Below, in pieces: positions 42,501 through 44,988 of a stretch of 44,988 nt of DNA; position 1 is the first letter of the stretch; every line of letters begins with the position of its first letter. Source of the DNA: Dechloromonas sp. (lineage in GTDB: Bacteria > Pseudomonadota > Gammaproteobacteria > Burkholderiales > Rhodocyclaceae); contig JAFLDQ010000008.1 in the NCBI GenBank assembly GCA_017302355.1, positions 1-44,988 on the forward strand, given 5' to 3'. A program made the position numbers and the translations under genes. The notes under the pieces are model-generated. The model ran no database searches and was not told the DNA's origin. It saw only the letters and a list, made by a program, of their open reading frames with translations.

Positions 42501-44988
42501 GACGCCGGGGTGCGGCGAACCAACACCCCCATCATTCCCTCCGGCTTTGCTCTGAATGACCTAATACCCGGACGCACCTCGACCGAGGCGTATATCTCCA
42601 CTGCCTCCGTTCTGGCCCGACTCCGCGTGACCGAGGCGGGTGTGGAACTGCAGGAACAAGGCTTCGGTTCAGGAAGCGTTTCACAAGCGCCCAATGTCGT
42701 GTTGGCCGGGGACCGTTTGTACACCGGTTATGGCCGGGTCTTTTCGGCCGATACCCTCGCCATCGAACTCGAAGCCCCCATGGACAGCTGGAACTTTTAT
42801 CAGGTCATGCCCCTTCCAGATCGCGGCCTGGTCGGATTCGTCTATGCGAACAGCGAGTTCCGTCTGTTGGAGTCCACTTCGTTCGGACTGCGCAGCCAGC
42901 ATGGCCTGCCCAGCGGCAATTTCCCAGGGGGAGCCGCTCCCGGCCGACTGGTTCGCTGGGGACCTAGTCAATTCGCCCTGCTCACCGGCAACGGACAACG
43001 ACTGCTGGTGTGGGAAACTCCGCAACTCGCCGAAACCACCGCTGACCTCGCCCTCTCGGTGGAGGCCCCGGCGGAACTCCCTTCCAGTGTGCTACCCTCG
43101 CTCGGCTATGGAGTGCCCTGGACCCTTCACGTTACCAACCGTGGTCCCGGCATCGCCTATCGGGTGGCAGTTTCCTCCGAACAGGCACTACCAAGCGAAC
43201 TGGGCTCCCTGGCCCCGGGGGAACACCGGGAAGTCCTCCAGCTGCGCGGATCTGTCCCGGTCGGATTCATTCGGGATCGGCTGACCGTCACGTCCTTCAC
43301 TCCCGATTCGCAGCCGGCCGACAACACTCAGATCGTCGAGACGCGCATTGTCCCCCCAACCTTTGGTGAAACCCGGGGCCTGGTCTTGTACCTCCGCCAT
43401 CTCGTGGGGATGCCTGACAGCAATCGGCTTGCGCTGGCCCTGGGTCGCCTGCCGAACACCGAAGCTCCCGGCCTCGCGGTTCTCCACGCGGCCACCGCGA
43501 CGATCGAGCGAACCCGGGTGCTGGACGCCATACCCACGAAGTTGGCTCCGACCTCGGATGGCCTGGCGATCTGGGCGCTCACCGCCACCAACCGGATCGT
43601 GCGTTGGAATCTCGCCACTGACCAACTGGACGCCGCCCTGGAAGTCACCAACGACGTGGTGCTGGATCTGCTGGCTCTCCCGGGGGAACCCGACGGACTC
43701 GCCCTGGCCACTCAGAGCGGATTCGGCGTGTACCGTCAGGGCGTCCGAGTGGCTGGCGCGACGTTGCCGGTGTCCGAGGTCCGAAATCTCGCTTGGGCAG
43801 GCAACCGGCTCTGGGTCTCTTATCCGGATCAACTGCACGGGTACACCGTGACCGGCAGCGGTCTGACGGCCTACGGATCCCCAATTACTCTTCCCCCCGG
43901 CGCCGGATTTGGTCGCATCAGCGGAGACAACGAGCGGCTTTATTCCTTCAACGCCGTGGTCGAGATCGCGTCCCGACAGGTTCGCGTGGGACTGCCCGGA
44001 AATGAGTTCGTGACCGAGCCGTCCCGGGATGCGATCTACGGGATTCAGTCGTACTCCGTGTTTCGCTTCAACCGGTCCACGCTGCAGCGGGAAGCCGAAG
44101 AGGTTATTCCCGCCGGCTATTCTCCGAGCTACAACGACCTCGTGCGCTGGGGTCGTTCGGGACTCGCCGCTCGTTCGGATCAGCAGTTGATCCTGTGGCA
44201 ATCCAGTTCCGTTCCCGAAGGTCAGACCGACCTGGCCGTGGGATTGCAAATACCGGAGCTTCTGGAGCCGTTCGAACCGATTTCCGTGAGCCTCTCGGTC
44301 ACCAACCTCGGGACCGAAACGGCGGCCCGGGTCAGGCTCCAGCTGCAGGCGCCCAATGGGCAACTTCTGGCCCTGACGCCCCCGACCGCGTTTGCCCGAC
44401 TCGACAGCTACTTCCTGGAAGTTCCAGAACTCCCCGCCGGAGGGGTGACCAATCTGACGGTAATGTTCCAGACCTTCAGCACCTTCTTCGGGGGCAGCGG
44501 CAGTGTCACCTCAGCCGCCCGAGATCCGAATCCCGAGAACAACCAGCGAAGCTTCAACGCTCCGGTCCAATACCCGACGGCTGACTTGTCGATACTCCGA
44601 GTGGAGGCACCTGAGGAGATATCCCTGGGCTCCGAGTTCACCATCCGGCTGACGCTCACCAATCAGGGTCCCAGCACGGTGACGCTGACCTCATTCGAGC
44701 TGACCAAGAACCCGGGCTACGAACTGCTTGGCGTCACCGGCGGCACCCTCAACCCCGACTGTTGTTCGGGAATCCACATCGCCTACACCGAGGCTCCCCT
44801 GGCCGCCGGTGAACAGCGGACCGTCGACCTCCGGTTCCGCGCGCTTCAGGCCGGAGCGTGGGCCTATTCGACTTACGCCAGCGGGCGGGTGACGGATCCC
44901 GCCGGGGATAACAACGGCACGAATGGACTGTTGATCATTCGTCCCCCGGAGGGTTCACCATTCCCCATCCGGGGCGGCACCGCCCAAT
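39510..44988 (+). CDS. Metallophosphatase joined in frame to a Calx-beta/DUF11 giant protein
   Basis: The frame is open from 39510 to the window edge (over 1,820 codons). Residues 1-170 are a beta-rich domain with an FHA-like end (SLGSGD, VDEEHL, NLGGAGSTIG). Residues 225-433 are a PPP/calcineurin-like phosphatase: ADLHAQ (Asp232, His234), GDAVH (264-268), GNHDS (304-308), ACHAAAP (His360) and GHTPL (423-427). Such enzymes should end within about 60 residues of GHTPL. Instead, after residue 433, the style changes abruptly to tandem Calx-beta-like repeats (40983-41815), beta-propeller-like stretches (about 42100-43030 and 43350-44220) and DUF11/CARDB-like domains (43040-43350, 44224-44570, 44577-44950). 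No signal peptide precedes these extracellular domains. A false join of two genomes is the likeliest reading; the true phosphatase gene would then end outside this sequence. Confidence 0.7.
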   Translation, partial: MNLLANRRPITVTRLLAPLKRMLTRLGAGPGHEIRLRSNYRLGDIKVRVSFDRVPIEITLGQDDKKLHLYHETRIDERGKAARTGNFVIVDPAGEAGRIAGFLRLTPRSWVSLGSGDRIQQALFNYPEAVDEEHLVIIQGPESLVFRNLGGAGSTIGRFASDVRGTREGSYRRLREIFGGPIEPLPADAALVLIEQVIGVMQHEAYRPRSDWGLPGGLVVLPGSLTPIVVADLHAQIDNLLTVLSQNAFLDALEDGSAALIILGDAVHCEEDGKLREMDGSMLMMDLIFRLKLRFPLQVFYIRGNHDSFTEDIAKDGVPQGLLWARELVARRGQAYRKAMDDFYRLLPFVVASTDFLACHAAAPKENVTRDMLVNIHRHPDLAVELVNNRQFQPSRPNGYGRGDVKRFRRTLDLQKHATFIVGHTPLDAESTMVAVAEPGRPRVESAPFRVWPVAPLPGTQTLPQLALEAIGVESATRREAQSGAFEVRVSSLTPLTTPLRVTFSTDAALEVSLPTEVVLPATPPYQAIVTLTNLNDLVADGHARVTVRAEAPGFLSGSWTFVNEDDEILPVFLVLPDSVEEGSGRQTIGQVVLEAPTTHPVEVRLNADAPLRVPATVLIPAGQSAAAFEWFVDDDAVVNLGQPSARITASTSAGTAEVGVRIQNDDREGLSVEWPTEIVEGQTHTAWLVLQSGYDLEMTFRLQSSSERIQVPATVTVPAGVARVPIPLVCPNNTQAEGPFSSEICVSLADRLAVCNYVYGADDDVQPLDELAPFTPSVIWSGQPFVFEAWARRNQSVQRTNLLGQLAVEASPTVATLMPNPNPVAFTLGQLRETITLQGQGLGLRLSLRAGGLTNTTAPFDLLRGFERTNAFLDLALFPGRGTLLLSAGTETNATGELQELDPQSGVVLRTLTLPRPGSHLAVAADGSVAWIASSSDTVQRIDLLNWRFDREWPLGPQATNRAALSLAVLPGGSERIVTLERAIVPDGSEPVLAAYDAGVRRTNTPIIPSGFALNDLIPGRTSTEAYISTASVLARLRVTEAGVELQEQGFGSGSVSQAPNVVLAGDRLYTGYGRVFSADTLAIELEAPMDSWNFYQVMPLPDRGLVGFVYANSEFRLLESTSFGLRSQHGLPSGNFPGGAAPGRLVRWGPSQFALLTGNGQRLLVWETPQLAETTADLALSVEAPAELPSSVLPSLGYGVPWTLHVTNRGPGIAYRVAVSSEQALPSELGSLAPGEHREVLQLRGSVPVGFIRDRLTVTSFTPDSQPADNTQIVETRIVPPTFGETRGLVLYLRHLVGMPDSNRLALALGRLPNTEAPGLAVLHAATATIERTRVLDAIPTKLAPTSDGLAIWALTATNRIVRWNLATDQLDAALEVTNDVVLDLLALPGEPDGLALATQSGFGVYRQGVRVAGATLPVSEVRNLAWAGNRLWVSYPDQLHGYTVTGSGLTAYGSPITLPPGAGFGRISGDNERLYSFNAVVEIASRQVRVGLPGNEFVTEPSRDAIYGIQSYSVFRFNRSTLQREAEEVIPAGYSPSYNDLVRWGRSGLAARSDQQLILWQSSSVPEGQTDLAVGLQIPELLEPFEPISVSLSVTNLGTETAARVRLQLQAPNGQLLALTPPTAFARLDSYFLEVPELPAGGVTNLTVMFQTFSTFFGGSGSVTSAARDPNPENNQRSFNAPVQYPTADLSILRVEAPEEISLGSEFTIRLTLTNQGPSTVTLTSFELTKNPGYELLGVTGGTLNPDCCSGIHIAYTEAPLAAGEQRTVDLRFRALQAGAWAYSTYASGRVTDPAGDNNGTNGLLIIRPPEGSPFPIRGGTAQ
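40790..40880 (+). other. Probable chimeric junction
   Basis: Up to about 40,805 the sequence encodes a phosphatase core in the codon style of the rest of the window. From about 40,850 it encodes Thr/Asn/Leu-rich secreted-type repeats with much more use of GGA, CCC, ACT and CGG codons. There is no stop, no start, no signal peptide and no insertion-sequence end at the change. The exact breakpoint cannot be placed by eye. Confidence 0.6.
40983..41815 (+). repeat. Three tandem Calx-beta-like protein repeats
   Basis: Three units of about 95 residues each end in an acidic turn (NEDDE near 41205, NDDRE near 41505, ADDD near 41800). Each contains a P-A-T/I-P-A-G strand pair such as RVPATVLIPAGQSAA and QVPATVTVPAGVARV. 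This is the usual calcium-binding Calx-beta pattern of bacterial extracellular proteins. Similarity is at protein level; the DNA units are diverged. Confidence 0.65.

Noticed and set aside
41243..42580. Reverse-strand and other-frame open readings inside 40,800-44,988
   Set aside because: The forward frame gives an orderly set of extracellular domains; the alternatives have biased composition and no motifs.
1..44988. CRISPR arrays, prophage modules or a complete defence system
   Set aside because: No direct-repeat array, integrase, capsid, tail or recognisable defence gene set was seen. rmuC and the HicA-like gene alone are not enough to call one.

Overview
The window is high-GC DNA of betaproteobacterial type. 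Signs of this are a class I PHA synthase with an acetoacetyl-CoA reductase and the PhaR regulator, the conserved divergent pair of a methyltransferase-rnhA-dnaQ operon against gloB, the divergent bamD/rluD pair, hupB followed by tRNA-Val, and a low-affinity Pit transporter with a DUF47 partner. Carbon storage (PHA, probable wax ester or triacylglycerol) together with Pit suits a Rhodocyclales organism such as a Candidatus Accumulibacter-like polyphosphate accumulator. That placement is inference from gene content; no search was run.

Layout. 1-692: edge-truncated IS1380-type transposase. 999-8814: mostly housekeeping and accessory genes (VOC protein, SGNH hydrolase, sirtuin, rarD with a membrane spermidine-synthase-like protein, a membrane diguanylate cyclase, a DUF4124 protein, a Yip1-like membrane protein), with a short palindromic repeat at 3113-3208. 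9077-10826: a HicA-like small protein and an IS701-like element with perfect 21-bp ends and a frameshifted transposase. 10905-15473: a lipid-reserve neighbourhood (acyl-CoA-binding protein, WS/DGAT acyltransferase, TetR regulator with TPR protein, phasin, and a decayed fragment that looks like an acyl reductase). 15473-28209: peroxiredoxin, lipase-like hydrolase, dnaQ/rnhA/methyltransferase, gloB, a large AsmA-like DUF748 protein, rmuC, DUF3293, bamD, rluD, pgeF. 28244-32605: ZIP transporter, small membrane protein, phaC, a tiny internally deleted phaB remnant, phaB, phaR. 32657-36517: suhB, trmJ, two different tRNA-Val genes, hupB, gltX. 36786-39513: DUF47-pit phosphate module, then a P-loop kinase-like protein coupled to a metallophosphatase.

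The most unusual feature is at the right end. The metallophosphatase frame that starts at 39510 never stops. Near 40,790-40,880, just after its GHTPL motif, it continues in frame into more than 1,350 residues of Calx-beta-like repeats, beta-propeller-like segments and DUF11/CARDB-like domains, a style typical of Verrucomicrobia or Planctomycetes secreted proteins. This is either a metagenome mis-join or a remarkable gene fusion, and the mis-join is more likely. No CRISPR array, prophage or complete new defence system was seen. The best candidates for undescribed biology are the P-loop kinase/FHA-like phosphatase pair, the storage-lipid cluster, the 39-residue phaB relic and the solitary HicA-like gene whose ribosome binding site lies in a hairpin.
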